Below, piece by piece: positions 1-11,144 of a stretch of 64,000 nt of DNA (position 1 is the first letter of the stretch; the number at the start of each line of letters is the position of its first letter). Where the stretch lies: the NCBI RefSeq assembly GCF_023101765.2, contig NC_064218.1:2108001-2172000 (forward strand). Reading direction: 5' to 3'. The DNA is from Spodoptera frugiperda (Eukaryota > Arthropoda > Insecta > Lepidoptera > Noctuidae). Position numbers and translations under genes: made by a program. The notes under the pieces are model-generated. The model saw only the letters and a list, made by a program, of their open reading frames with translations. It made no database searches and was not told the DNA's origin.

Positions 1-155
1 TTGTCGTGGTATCAAAGGTATTCTTTCACTCAAGTTAGCTCATACCCAGTCTGTAAACCAAAGTTTACGAAAATCCGTTCAGTAGTTTCAGCGTGATTGA
101 TAATATACACACATCTAAACAAACAAACAAACTTTTACTTTTATAATACTAGTGT
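1..155. repeat. Dispersed lepidopteran repeat, cut by the window edge
   Basis: GTTCAGTAGTTTCAGCGTGAT and the following ACAAACAAACAAAC tract are a recurrent tail; related stretches occur at about 35990-36140 (partly inverted) and 63285-63450. It is probably the 3' end of a LINE or Helitron-type element. Class not determined. Confidence 0.45.
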
Positions 156-599
156 GATATGAGTTACTTAGTCTTAGACTCCTGTAATTTATTTGAAATA
201 ATAACCAGCAAAGTGTAACTAAGCTAATACAGAATGATCACCGTCAATAGAAAATCCACGTCTGCTATACTCGACGAAATGAAAAAATCGCATTAAACTT
301 TATTCAAAACAAAACATAATAAACCTTTAACAAAGTTCACAACTTAACTAACAACAGTTTAGTAATCACATAATTAAGGGATAACAACTTAAAAAATCAC
401 AAAAGGAATACATTAAGCCATTAAGGCGTAGACCTTTCAAATAATTTATTACATTAAAGGAACAAAAAGAGACAAAGAGAATCCCCCGTCTCACCTTTTC
501 TTTTTGAATAAGAAAATAGGAAGCTTCCGTTCCGAAGACAAGTATTCCCAGATCATAGTATAACATCAAAAATTCTTATATAAAATGCATTATTCTCAC

Positions 600-784
600 C
601 GGAAAAGTGTCGGCAGGTTTTCCCGTGTTCTCGGAATACACTTGTATCAGAATATTCTTCGCTTCGACGTATCTTTTCTGTGTCACCAAATATTTTGGAC
701 TTTCTGGTAGTATCATGTATAAGAGGAAGGCTGTTAACGACCATAGAGACATTATGAGTAAGTAGAAGTTCCAAATGTTAAGTA
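600..784 (-). CDS. SV2-like MFS transporter, shared coding exon 4 (last in window)
   Basis: This exon encodes about 62 residues beginning V-L-N-I-W-N-F-Y. They contain a hydrophobic stretch (LLIMSLWSLTAFLLYMIL) that would be transmembrane segment 6, then PESPKYL. That matches the PESPR/K signature at the start of the central cytoplasmic loop of sugar-transporter-type MFS proteins. The following KRYVEAKNIL and NTGKPADTFP resemble the loop of insect SV2-like proteins. The acceptor is TTTCAG, with the exon beginning at 784. The donor is CCG/GTGAGA, leaving phase 0. The second half of the protein (segments 7-12) must lie to the left of the window. No further exon is visible in 1-599. SV2-like proteins in insects are putative organic-ion or sugar-type carriers; the substrate cannot be told from sequence. 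Confidence 0.85.
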
Positions 785-1220
785 CTGAAACAAAAAATAA
801 ACTAATTATTTTAAAAGTTTTACGACTTACCGTCTTACTCAGAGTCTACGTCTTATTAGTTACTTAAACCAATCCTTAGCAATTGTTTTCGAAACAAAAT
901 CGTTTCTAAGTAATAGTTTGAGTAATAATTAAATGTCTTTGACTACGGGAGTTAGAAAATATGACTTAAACAAAAGCCAAAATCCGGTTCGCTCTGGTTC
1001 AATAATAAATTAACAAATAAGTTGATAGAAAATCTGGAAATGTGCACGTTATATAACATTTATTACATGGGACTTATAACATAAATTGAACATAAAAATG
1101 GGGTGTACATTTTACAGTAGCATTACGTGTCATTATATACACCTCTGCCTACCACTTCGGGGATAAAAGACGAAACGATAGAAAATAAATCTTAAGAAGT
1201 ATTTATAGAGAGTAACTTAC
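785..1220 (-). other. Transporter intron with a short LINE-tail repeat
   Basis: Intron between the two left-most shared exons. It holds a plus-oriented copy of repeat E (about 1060-1180, containing CTCTGCCTACCACTTCGGGG and a following ATAAAAG). Nothing else is recognised. Confidence 0.6.
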
Positions 1221-1402
1221 CAAAACGACCCTCAAAGAAGCTATACTTCCAGTCTTGTATAAGTATACCCCAAGCCATAGCTGGTGATAGAATCTGCGTT
1301 ATAGCAGCGAATGAGGATTGGCACAGCATCACACGATCCCTTACTGTTGTGTGACAGAATTCCGATGTCAAAGACGATATTGCTGCTAGAGATGTTGCAA
1401 AT
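1221..1402 (-). CDS. SV2-like MFS transporter, shared coding exon 3
   Basis: The exon enters in phase 2 and leaves in phase 1, encoding about 61 residues without a stop. FATSLAAISSLTSEF followed by RDRVMLCQSSFAAITQILSPAMAW corresponds to segments 4-5 of SV2-like carriers, where a conserved SEF/GEF and R-x-R-V/M motif sit at the cytoplasmic end of segment 4. The acceptor is a T-rich tract ending TTTTAG (exon base 1402). The donor is TTTTG/GTAAGT (last exon base 1221). Phases agree with the exons on either side, which is strong evidence that this is a real gene rather than a chance frame. Confidence 0.85.
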
Positions 1403-1530
1403 CTAAAAAAATAAAATAAAGAAATAATACGATTTTATATACTTTTATAATAACTATCGTGAGACTTACTAAATTAACTAAAATTACGGTTTGCAAACAT
1501 ACGGTACATTAATGGAGAACACACACTTGA

Positions 1531-1770
1531 AACGCACTTGTAGTGGTTTGGTGTTAGGTTACCGGGGCTCCGGCTCAAAGCAGGAGAAGGGACGGGGTGG
1601 TTTTTAGTCAGTAAGAATCTGACACTCCGTCCCGCCTCACACAAGGGAAAAATCATTGGATGATATTCCAACCTCAAAAAAAAAAAATGGTTTAGCGTTT
1701 CGGGTGTCCATAGGCGGCGGCGATTGCTTACCATCAGGTGATCCGTCTGCTCGTTTGTTCCATAAAAAAA
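1531..1770 (-). repeat. Family B repeat, split by a SINE
   Basis: Reverse-orientation family B sequence (ACGCACTTGTA at the left; GGCGGCGGCGATTGCTTACC on the right). It is interrupted by the SINE at 1550-1687. Confidence 0.65.
1550..1687 (+). mobile_element. Family A SINE copy, with target-site duplication
   Basis: A 5'-truncated copy runs from TTACCGGGGCTCCGGCTC to a poly(A) tail. It is flanked by TGGTTT at 1544-1549 and 1688-1693, a likely 6-bp target-site duplication. It sits inside a family B repeat (1531-1770). Confidence 0.75.
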
Positions 1771-2249
1771 TATCCTAAAAATCTTTTAAAGCATTGAAAG
1801 GACAATGACTAGATTTTTTTATTAAAAAATTGATTGAAAAATATACAATCCATTTTCTGTGAACTCATCACTTCATTTCAAAATAAATGAAATCCTTTTC
1901 ATATCAAAATATTATTTTAAGTTAAAATGAACGGCGAAAGATTCTTTTTTCAATGCTCCCAAATCAATTCAAGTGCACTTCATGTCCTTTGCCAATATTA
2001 TTTTAACATTTTTTTAAGAAAGATAAAATATTGAAAGAATGATAAAAAAAAACAATTGAATCGAGGATTGAGTAAATAGAATTCGTTTCTATTACGATTT
2101 GTTATATCTTTTGGATTAAAGAAAAGATGGATCGCGTGAAGGATCATCTGTACTTAAATATCTTACCGTTCACAATAAAGTAAGCGTTAAAGAAATAGAC
2201 AATAAAATAACGTTTATAAGAGATAATAAGAAAAACCAAAATTTACTAG

Positions 2250-2430
2250 TTTATTTCGCACTATTAGATTACGGAGCTAAAAAACGGTGTTTACCTGACG
2301 TCACGCGATATTTCAAATCGATATATCTTAGAAAATATTAGTTTCCGCGAGAAAATAAAAAATGCGTGTGTAATATTTTAAAATAGGACAGACATTAAAA
2401 TGAGAATTAGCCTTCTACCCTATTCAATTC
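2250..2430 (+). repeat. Dispersed repeat H, copy 1
   Basis: It ends with GAGAATTAGCC and CTACCCTATT. Related endings occur at 22985-23160 and 59265-59580, where the upstream CTGTTTAGTCCGTCAG and AATGAAAAAATATT blocks are also shared. Class unknown. Confidence 0.45.
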
Positions 2431-2977
2431 ATTAGTCACAAATTAAAATATTATGTAAAATGGCCATAGAAATACAAACATGAGATTCCATGCTTATAAT
2501 TTACTAGGCCAAACACCAACATGAGAGAGGGATAACCTACCGTATCTAGTTACAACAGAAGCCCATAGTTTGGGCCAAGATAATAATGCTGTCAATGTTT
2601 TGGGCACACGACCAAGCCGGTACTGCACAAATACTGTATTATTTACAGTTTTGGATGCGAGCAGCGATGTCGATATTGAAGTTCTGTCTCAAATAATGTA
2701 TTGAGTTGGCAGAACACTAAGTCCACACGAGTCTATTGAAATGATAAAAGCAATAACGCGTATGGAATCCATGTGGAATGATGTAGTGTTGTCTGTGTAA
2801 GATGGATTTCGTTTAATCGATCTTCTGTCTTTCCTTTTTATTCTTTGAAGTAAAAAGGAGGCTATGTGTGGAGCTACACCGTATTCATACATATTAGAAC
2901 TAGTTTTCATCAGGTGTTAGTATTCGCATTCATATTTCCAAAGAATATGTGATTATTATTATTTTATACTAAATTAA

Positions 2978-3085
2978 TTATTATGTCAGCTTACTCAATG
3001 CTGCTCATGAATACAAGCCTCTAGTATGGATTGAAACTAGTCGAGGACCTCGTCAAACATAATAATTAATAATTGAGTTTTGAAT
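2978..3085 (+). mobile_element. Family F MITE-like repeat
   Basis: It shares ATGCTGCTCATGAATA, a GCCTCTAG-ATGG block, TTGAAACTAGTCGAG and a terminal CATAATAATTAA with copies at 19735-19830, 22730-22845 and 41640-41795. The ends (AATTATTATGT and ACATAATAATT) are inverted repeats, suggesting a small DNA transposon. Confidence 0.55.
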
Positions 3086-3811
3086 TTTCTAGCTTTCCGA
3101 ATTAAACCTAAATCCTTAAAACATAGACGACTTAACAAACTATTATTTCTTCATCCTCTACGAAAAGCACTGCTCTCAAACGATATTCCTCGTCATTCAA
3201 TTTAAAATTTATTTTAAACTCAAGTCTAGTGGCTTGTTAAATAAACTTTCCACTTAAAAAATTCAGTTCAAAAACAAAGTGTGGATGGAAGAAAAATACT
3301 GAGTTGCCTCAGTTGCCTGCTTATCTCGAATCCGTCAGAAAACGGAATTATTATGATGCTGGGGTGACGAGCTCGCAACCTCATTTTATCTTCACGCTCT
3401 TTTAAACTTGAGGGTTTAGCAGGGCCTTTTAATGTGGGTAGGTGAGTTACACTGGCAATTGTGTCAGAGAGGCGAAAATTTTAAATTAGGTGAGGTAACT
3501 TTGTCAGTAAAGTTTTGCTCTTGACAAAGAGTTGTGTCCTTAATTAGTAATCTGTCATGTTTCCTAAAATATATACCGTACTTTTCCTTATTTCGGTTGA
3601 AGTTTTTGGCTGGGTTTTTGTGTACTTCTTTGTTTGATTTCAGGTACGTTGGCGGTTATGTTTAAACTACAGAGATTGGCATGTATATCAAAAAAAAACA
3701 AACACTACAAATCACTCAGAAGCAACAGTTTCCAAAGATAACAATCATTATTTACTTTAGTGTGATAAGTGTATTTAAATTACCAACGTTATGTAATAAA
3801 AAAATACTCAC

Positions 3812-3974
3812 AGAATACCTTCACAGAGTTTCGCAGCAGCTAACATCTCATAAGTCTGACTGGACGCAGAGAATAAAGTACATAGGAATATCCCCCCAAA
3901 TCCGATCCTTAGAAAATATATCCTTCCAAACGTGTCTATTAATAAACCAGCTATTACTGTCGACACAAACATAC
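3812..3974 (-). CDS. SV2-like MFS transporter, shared coding exon 2
   Basis: The exon enters in phase 1 (completing a Gly codon) and leaves in phase 2. It encodes about 54 residues: GMFVSTVIAGLLIDTFGR, then a hydrophobic segment 3 and AAAKLCEGIL. G-LLID-TFGR is the classic MFS loop 2-3 signature (G-x-x-x-D-x-x-G-R). The usual second basic pair is replaced by IYFLR. The acceptor is TTATTTCCAG before 3974; the donor is ATTCT/GTGAGT at 3812/3811. Reading past the donor gives an in-frame TGA immediately, consistent with a true splice site. Confidence 0.88.
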
Positions 3975-4017
3975 CTGGAAATAAGGAAAGATTAATGTTT
4001 CTTCTCAAGTGTCTGCA

Positions 4018-4135
4018 TGATTTTTGCACAGAACAATTCTTTATGAGATGATGTGATGTGTATATGAATTTTGATGTTTGTAAACGCACCCACGATATAT
4101 AAGAATAATTTGGTTTCGCCCAACGTTCTCAAAAA
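4018..4135 (+). repeat. tRNA-derived SINE C, 3' part only
   Basis: It contains ATGTTTGTAAACGCACCCACGA and a decayed version of the C-family tail. The tRNA-like head is missing. Confidence 0.55.
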
Positions 4136-4146
4136 AGAAAAAAAAA

Positions 4147-4306
4147 TGGTATAAGCTGGTAAACGAGCAGACGGATCACCTAATGGTAAGCAATCGCCGC
4201 CGCCCATGGACACTTGAAACACCAGAGGCGTTACAAGTGCGTTGTCAGCCTTTTGGGGGTTAGGAATTTAAGGATTGTAATCGGAGATCAGAAAGATTAG
4301 GTAAAA
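4147..4306 (+). repeat. Family B repeat
   Basis: ATAAGCTGGTAAACGAGCAG, GGTAAGCAATCGCCGCCGCC and GTTACAAGTGCGTTGTCAGC place it in family B. It follows the SINE C fragment directly. Confidence 0.7.
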
Positions 4307-5034
4307 CATGGGTCTTATTTTGGCCTAATTAATGTAGATGTAAGCGAAAGAAGAAGTCTCGAGTGAGCAAAGTGCTCTTAAGTAGGCATGCTCCATCGTC
4401 AGTCAAATCATCGCCTATCACCAAAATTGTCCCAAATGCAATCCTACTAATATAAAAGAATAATAAAATCGTGTCAATAGATGTTCCATAATTTCTGTCT
4501 ACCCCAATAGAAGACAGGCTTGACGATAAATAAGTAAGACAGACGTATATAATGCCCATGAATATTTATAAGACAGGAGATATCGATTGAAGCTCCATGC
4601 TCTATGCGGACTAGTCCATTGCATGTATATTCCAATACACTACGGAACAAACATTTACCTGAATTATTATCCAGGTAAACTTGTGGGTCTAGGACTAACA
4701 GTGTATGCTGGTAAGTGAACAAACTTGTCCGTATGTATGGGATTCATAACTAGTGAAGGTTTAGTGGTACATTCCAAATATGCACAATATTGTCCAGTAT
4801 TTTAGAGATTGAATAGAAAAAACGTGCACACAGATTAAACTATAAAAAATATTATTTTGTTGTATGTATTCATATGGATGTAGAAAAAGCGGTTATTTCA
4901 CAAATAAAGAGATAATTATTAAGGAAACTTATTATCAATTGCCAAAATTTAAAAATAATATAATAAGAATGTATTGGCAAGGTTTATTGTTTAGTTATAC
5001 AGGTAGCGATTATCTTTCACCTGGTGACCGACGC

Positions 5035-5178
5035 TTTTTTTTAAAGAGGGATATCGTCCAATGACTACACGCGCCTTGGACGAGGCGAAAAGCAATCTCA
5101 GACTCTTACTGACTAAAAATCACCCCGTTCCTACTCCTGCTTTAGAGCCGAAGCCCCGGTAAATCCGCTACTTAGCGG
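5035..5178 (-). mobile_element. Family A SINE copy
   Basis: Antisense copy starting at a T tract and running through CAGACTCTTACTGACTAAAA to GAAGCCCCGGTAAATCCGCT. Confidence 0.7.
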
Positions 5179-5288
5179 AGGATATGCCTTCAACAGTTTC
5201 TTTTCGGCAGTTAATGATGATAATGAATAATATGATACTTTGAATGCAATATTTGATGATGATGATATCTATAGCCAATTTCACTTAC

Positions 5289-5498
5289 CAAAATAAGGCA
5301 TAGCAGTCAATAATCCCTTCTGTTTAAGGTCCATATTCAGATCACATTCTGCTATCGGTAGTAAATATGACGTAGTATTGGTCACTAGGATACTGGCCAC
5401 GCATCCAAAGAAACTGACGAATAGCAGTTTGACATGAAACCGTCCGAATTTGCTCAGCTCATACGCTTTGTTGATCTCTTGCATAGGCGTTATTGGTT
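5289..5498 (-). CDS. SV2-like MFS transporter, shared coding exon 1
   Basis: This is the first exon common to both predicted transcripts, 210 nt, entering and leaving in phase 1. It encodes EPITPMQEINKAYELSKFGR, then a hydrophobic segment 1 ending YLLPIAECDLNM and KQKGLLTAMPYFG. The order of a short acidic/amphipathic YELSKFGRFH start, segment 1, a P-A-E-CDL motif and a KG-LL start of segment 2 is typical of SV2-like proteins. The acceptor is CTTTATTCACAG before 5498 and the donor is TTTTG/GTAAGT. Together with the other exons and first exon 31417-31525, the window encodes about 283 residues, roughly half of a typical family member of about 500-550. Confidence 0.88.
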
Positions 5499-5589
5499 CT
5501 GTGAATAAAGAAAAAGTTATGTAAAGTAACATTAGATTATACAATTAGTTGGCTAGGCAAAATAAGTCACTAAGTCAATGTGTAATGCC

Positions 5590-5730
5590 TTTTTTGAGAG
5601 GGGGGAATATTCAATGACATTTCCCTTATTGACTAAATACCATTACTACTTCTGCTCTTTGAGTCGAAGCCCCGGTAATCCGCTAGGCAGTTCATATCTC
5701 CGGGTCGGTGTCAGCCCTACTAGGCTCCTT
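5590..5730 (-). mobile_element. Family A SINE, degenerate
   Basis: Antisense copy lacking most of the middle (the CGCCTTGGGCGAGGCGAGAG block). It keeps TTGACTAAATACCA, GAAGCCCCGGTAATCCGCTA and CAGCCCTACTAGGCTCC. Confidence 0.6.
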
Positions 5731-6775
5731 TTGTGATATATTGTCTAGCTGAGAACTGTCATATGCAGTAAATTATTGATAATAAGTTTTTAAAAACTAA
5801 TAAATATGAAACGAGCGTATGTAATGTCGCCATAAACTTAATAAAAATTCAGATTTATCACAGAAAACACCATGATTAAGTCACGGATAAAATTAACCAA
5901 AACGAGGCCTGTCATCGTATACCCCTGCCTACCCCTGCAGGGATTACAGGCGTGATACTGTTATGGTTATATTATCCAACAACAATATCGTTATTCAAAA
6001 CAGTTGTACGCTATTGTTTACACCCCTACTACCTATCTAATGCAATCATTCAACCACACACACACAAACACCACTCAACAATCAACAATTAACCCTAACT
6101 ACAAGAAATAAGAGCGTATTTCCATTAACACCCTTGATAGTGACTGACGTAGGGTTGTCCGTAAGATCTTATTTCGTACATAAAAGATAAACATTAATTT
6201 CCATAAGCTTCTTGCTACTTTACTAGGTAAAGCCGGGTCCAAAAGTAATGTTGAACTAAATTTTATATTAGGCTCGGCCATAAGGGTCAAGTTGGACCAA
6301 AGAAGGGATTATGATGACCGATGGTGTACCCGGCTGATCCCTAAATGCTTTGCTACTATGATATTTTACGTTTTAGTTAAGTAAATACATGTTTTCTAAG
6401 TGAATATGAGGGTGGAAAATTGTTTGGTTTAAGCTTAAGCTTTAGAAGATAAGCAGTAGACTTTAATTTATTTCAATATGAAATAATCAAGAGATAACTT
6501 TTAATAAGTAATTAAAATAGAACAAAACTATAGCTATTGTCGCCAATGAACACGTTCTTCAAATGTATATGAAAAAAGTGTATCAGTTTGACAAGATAAT
6601 TATATAATTTGAACGTTAAAACAAAATAAAAACCCGAAGACAACAAAATAATCATCTCAGAAATCCGACTTTTGTGGCAACGGAACCCTAGAAAATAATT
6701 GAATATCATCACAATATCTATTACGTAAAAATTATACCTAACATTTCTTTTTAAACACAGCCGGGCCAGACAAGT

Positions 6776-6945
6776 CATAGCACGCATCCATAGTAAGCAT
6801 CTTTCCATATAAAAATCATAGATTAAATGAGTCCGTTACCACCAGTGCTAAGCTATGAGCACCAATGAATATGATTGGTGGAAGCCAAACGCATCCACAC
6901 AGTAACGTAGCATAGCAAATCACTGATGGAAAAGCACCCTAACAC
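6776..6945 (+). mobile_element. MITE fragment related to 35446-35781
   Basis: CATAGCACGCATCCATAG, ATAGATTAAATGAGTCCGTT and GTGGAAGCCAAACGCATCCA match the right half of the full element at 35446-35781. The left half is absent. Confidence 0.6.
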
Positions 6946-7020
6946 GAGTCAAACAATCTTAGGAGACAAGACAAATGATGAATGAGCAAGAACAATTAAC
7001 AAAATAAAATAAATACGAAC

Positions 7021-7057
7021 CAATTTTATCAGGCACATCGATGTTCATATCAGCCAT
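7021..7057 (-). CDS. SV2-like transporter, alternative first coding exon (proximal, short N-terminus)
   Basis: The start codon at 7057 opens a 12-codon stretch (MADMNIDVPDKI) plus one base. It ends at a GTTCGT donor after AAAATTG. Phase 1 matches the acceptor of the shared exon at 5498, so the joined frame continues into EPITPMQ. The 5' side carries a TATA-like box and initiator, annotated separately. The exon is short and the donor is weaker than GTAAGT, so transcript evidence would be needed to be certain. The matching phase, start context (AAAATGG) and promoter-like spacing argue for it. Confidence 0.6.
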
Positions 7058-7137
7058 TTTAATTAAACAATGAATTATTAATTCACAATACAATAAGATT
7101 TCATAATAATTACTTCTACACCCGATATTATTATACT

Positions 7138-7170
7138 ACTGAAAACGTTCCACTATGAAGCCTTATTTTG
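7138..7170 (-). promoter_or_regulatory. Candidate core promoter for the proximal first exon
   Basis: On the minus strand an arthropod initiator TCAGT (7142-7138, +1 A at 7140) lies 30 bases downstream of a TATA-like CAAAATAAGG (7170-7161). The inferred 5' untranslated region is 83 bases and runs uninterrupted to the ATG at 7057. The spacing is canonical for arthropod TATA/Inr promoters; function is inferred. Confidence 0.4.
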
Positions 7171-7570
7171 TAACAAAGTCCTTGATGAATAATTAATCAC
7201 CAGTTAATCCTGAGCTCTCATTTCCCTAGAGACCGTTACCTTGCAGCTCAACTTTAACTGGCCAAGTTATCTCTATGTAAATTTTAGATAAAATTACGAA
7301 GTGACTTCCTGTAATCTCATATTTGTATATTTGATAGAAATTATTTATTTTGATAAGTCAAGAGATACGTATTGCGTAGAAACCTGTAGCAATGTTTGTA
7401 TTTAAATGAGTCAATTAATACGTAGGTCTGTCACTGTTATATTTAGGATTGACTCATCAATAGCCCGCGAAAAACCACTGCTGGACTGTATTTTTTCTAC
7501 CTATTTGTCTTAATCTTCACACTGGGCCGACGGTTCGAAATCATATTTCATTACACAAAACAGATGTCAA

Positions 7571-7720
7571 ATGCTGCGGACTACTAAGGCTACGACTCAA
7601 AAAACAGGAGTAGAAACGGGGTGGCTTTTAGTCAGTAATAGTCTAATACTTCCTCTCGCCTTGCCTAAGTCGGGAAAGTCATAGGATGATTTTTCCCTCT
7701 CAAAAAAAAAACAAAAAAAC
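7571..7720 (+). mobile_element. Family A SINE copy
   Basis: Sense copy with CTGCGGACTACTAAGG, AACGGGGTGGCTTTTAGTCA and a long A-rich tail. Confidence 0.7.
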
Positions 7721-9215
7721 TGACAAAAATAGTATACCTTAATGGGGTCTTAGGATACCCATGAGTAGAATAGGGGGTTATAATAAAATGTTTTAGAAGA
7801 CACCTGAGCCTAAATACACCTGCAACACCGCCGGAGATATCACAATCAAATGCGTGGGAAACAGTTTTTTAGCGTCATCATTTTCGACGAAGTATTTAGG
7901 AAAAACATGCCTTAACTTTTCAATTACGTAGAGACCTTTAGGTCGTTCACCTTTTTTAATTAGGGCTGAGCTGAAGGCGTTATCTAGGTACGTCCTAACT
8001 GTCAGGGATAGATCTACTCAATTCATTGTTTAGAACAGCGACAGGCTTTTCTGGGTATTAAAGTGTTTGTGTTCTCTTCTCTCTCTTGTGTGTGTCGTGT
8101 CTAAGCATCATGATCAGCATCAGGATTGCATCTAGAGTGGATAATCTGCTTCTAGCGGTTTCTGTCCAGCGTGTCTCTTATGTGTTCTTATAATAAGAGT
8201 TTTATTCGCGAACAATATTTTTTTTAATTATTCCTTCCTTCTTAATTTGCCGTCACAATTCTACTTTCTCTGTCTTTTCTCTCTCTTTCTCCCACTTAAT
8301 CATTCTCTTTATTTGTCTTATAACAGAATAGGAAGGACACAGAAGAATTACTGCCCTATCTAGACATATCAGTTCCAAAAAATAACAAAATCGAAATCTT
8401 TATACAAACTTAACCTAACCTTCTTACGCAACAAACGCGGTCATAAACTTACAAATCACCCAATTGATATTTACTCCAAAGCATCGTTAAGTTCAAAATT
8501 GAAACTTAATTACTTTGTAACAAAGTTGAATTCAGCCCTGAACAGTACAAATTACCTATCAATCGAGTTACTACACCCTGCGCGATATCTAAAGACGTTT
8601 AACAGAGCATTCATCGCCACTTAAACAAATACGTACCGTTTGAGCAAACACTACAAAATGCCACCGAACACGTAGATTACAAACATACATGTCGTGAGTA
8701 ATGCTCGGTAAATATTTATGAAATAATTCAGGTTCCGCATAAAACCAGCAATGGATTAGTATACACGCGATAATCACGCGCTGCGCGGCACTTTGTGCTA
8801 CCAAAACAGGCATTCATGAAATAGTTATAAGATGGTGTTACTCCCTTTTGAATTAAGTCCCATTTATACTGGTTGAGGTGGGGTGCTAGTGCAAGCGACA
8901 ATATGCTATTATGTATATCTTATTTATTCGATTAGGTAGGGATATCTCTGTATAGGCAATGTATAAGTTACTACAATATACCCAGTCGACTACCAAATAA
9001 TGTGTAATGGTATGGTTTCATATTACCAATATAAATAGTTGACCTTGAAAACAAGCGATTAAAAATGTTATTAAAAATACACTCCTTTGGTGACAAAGCA
9101 TGTTTTAAGTACAATCCAGTCGTTTAACTATACCTTCCTAAAATAGCTTCAAAATACATAAAATCGATGTACTCGTATTTCTTCTCAACTAGGTGTATCT
9201 TACTAATATCATGAA

Positions 9216-9327
9216 AAACACACACACACACACACACGCACATACACATACACGCACACACATACACACACGCACGCCACACGCATACGCACACATACAT
9301 ACGCAGGCACGCACGCACAGACAAACA
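9216..9327. repeat. (CA)n-type microsatellite
   Basis: Uninterrupted CA dinucleotides for about 22 bases, then imperfect CACAT/CACG units to about 9327. Confidence 0.9.
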
Positions 9328-9711
9328 TTTTTATTAAGATTTTTCAGGAAGAAAGCTATCTTAATATTTAAACTACAAAACCACTATAACTGCGACCACA
9401 CATTGACCTATGTACAGAGCACAGCACTAGAATTACTCATTCGCTAATGGTGTCCGTGTTTCACGGCGAACACCTGCGTCCGAACCGTTGCAGCAACTAT
9501 TACTGTAGCACGTATAGTGTAACGTGTACACAAGGAAGAAAATTAAATGTATGTATGTTCGGGTGTTTTTGTTTTCATTTAGAGTTTTCAGCAAAGTGGA
9601 CTATGAATGTAGATTTTTAAAAGATAAGAATTGTATTTATTTCTACCACAAAAATAGGTAGTGATACACGTTTTGTTATGTAACACATCCAAAAATCTAA
9701 CCTAATCCTAA

Positions 9712-9840
9712 ATAGCCTAAATGTGGCCACTGACCAAAGGCCTCTTCTCGCGCGGAGAAGGTTCGAGCATTAATCATCATGCTTGCTCAAAGCGTGTTGG
9801 CGATTTGAGACTTATATTAGTAGAAATTATAATCCTAGGT
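9712..9840 (-). mobile_element. LINE 3'-end fragment
   Basis: GTGGCCACTGACCAAAGGCC, TCTTCTCGCG and GCATTAATCATCATGC are the reverse of the block at 11145-11255. The AAGGCCTTTGGTCAG-TGG type end is common in RTE/CR1-type insect LINE tails. Class not resolved. Confidence 0.5.
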
Positions 9841-10466
9841 TTTCTCAAGATGTTTTCCTAAACCGTTTGTCAGTGGTGTTTCAATAATCTTAGAAAGTAC
9901 ATATAACTCGGAAAAAGTCACATAGGTACTTCCCGTTGATAGGTTTCGAAGCCTCATGCATGAAAAGCGAGCATCTTAAAACTACAGGCCACAACGACGT
10001 TCAAATGTAACACCCATATATATAATTGTTGCTCATAAGTTTCTCAATTTAACTGACGAAGAAGGAGTTATACGTTGAAAAATAAAAGCCAATAGTGTTT
10101 GTACACAACCTAAGTCATTATTCAAAATGAAAATTGTTTAAATTCAATAGATTAATGGTCCTGTTTTTGACCCCAATCTCATTTTGATAAAAGCAATGAA
10201 TAAAATTTGCGATGAAACTGGTTTACTTAAAATCGCCTGATCATTCTACTTTGGATACTAAAAAATAATTTCAATAGACTCTTGTTATTATAGAGGCTAA
10301 GTTTATACAAGATTTCATGACTAAGAAAATATCCCATCGCACAAATATGTGAAAGACATATTTTTCGCCATTTCATTCTACCGGTTAGTATCTTAAAAAT
10401 AAATAATCTATAGATTTACAATTAATTATTCCATAATATCACTTGCGGACGTGTACACCTTTATTA

Positions 10467-10612
10467 AGGGGCGAAAATCACCCCGTTACTTCTCCCGCCT
10501 TGGGCTAGGCGAGAGGGAGTGCCAGACTCTTACTGACTAAAAATCACACCGTTCCTACTGCTGCATTTTGAGCCGGAGCTCCGGTAAATCCACTAGGTAG
10601 TCTGCAGATCCG
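10467..10612 (-). mobile_element. Family A SINE copy
   Basis: Antisense copy: CCCGCCTTGGGCTAGGCGAG, CAGACTCTTACTGACTAAAA, then GAGCCGGAGCTCCGGTAAAT. Confidence 0.75.
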
Positions 10613-10964
10613 GATGTCGTGAACACCTATTGTCAAAATTTTACGAACTGTGTATATTAGCCAGAATTTTTTAAAACGCAATAATACTTTACTCAATCCG
10701 CATATTAAACTAAAGTGTCTCGTATGTAACCATTCAACTACAAGATTCATCGTAATAGGACGAACACCAGCTTCTAAAATCTGTACCCTACTGGGAATAT
10801 AGGATATCGAAAAGCTATCAATATTTTTCCGTCCACTTAATCGAGCTCGTTTCATATCGTGAACCAGTGAGTGGCATCGTAGATATTACATTGCTAAATA
10901 AACTAGGCTCTTCATATACCCAGTTTTATATAAAAAAAAAACTGAATTGCTAAAAGGCTAAGGA

Positions 10965-11080
10965 TTGTCGTGGTGGCCCGAAGGTTTAAGACGACCGCTT
11001 CTCATGAATGAGCGGGCAGGATTGAAACCTACCAACGACAAAGTACCAATGTGACTTTATCGAGTTCATATACTTTCTAA
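10965..11080 (+). mobile_element. tRNA-derived SINE fragment (family D-like)
   Basis: GTCGTGGTGGCCCGAAGG, GCAGGATTGAAACCTACC and the following AAGTACCAATGTGACTTT resemble a lepidopteran tRNA-derived SINE head with a weakened B box. Confidence 0.5.
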
Positions 11081-11144
11081 GATTATGTAGACATCACTGA
11101 CTAACGATGAAGGAAAAACCTGGGCTTATAATTTCTGATGATAA

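Larger units (their letters stand above)
1403..3811 (-). other. Transporter intron, repeat-filled
   Basis: This 2.4-kb intron holds a family A SINE nested in a family B repeat (1531-1770), a member of dispersed repeat H (2250-2430) and a family F MITE (2978-3085). The remaining sequence is AT-rich with no coding signal. Confidence 0.6.
3975..5288 (-). other. Transporter intron with C, B and A repeats
   Basis: It contains the 3' part of a tRNA-derived SINE C (4018-4135), immediately followed by a family B copy (4147-4306), and an antisense family A SINE (5035-5178). No further exon is seen between the donor at 5289 and the acceptor at 3974. Confidence 0.6.
5499..7020 (-). other. Transporter intron after the proximal first exon
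   Basis: It contains a degenerate, internally deleted family A SINE (5590-5730, antisense), a short repeat E fragment (5905-5965) and part of a MITE related to the element at 35446-35781 (about 6776-6945). Nothing coding is recognised. Confidence 0.55.

Noticed and set aside
9216..9327. CRISPR-like array of short repeats
   Set aside because: Simple dinucleotide repeat with no spacers; the organism is a eukaryote.
9124..9447. Open frames on both strands rich in Cys/Val or Thr/His
   Set aside because: They are translations of the CA microsatellite and have no coding character.
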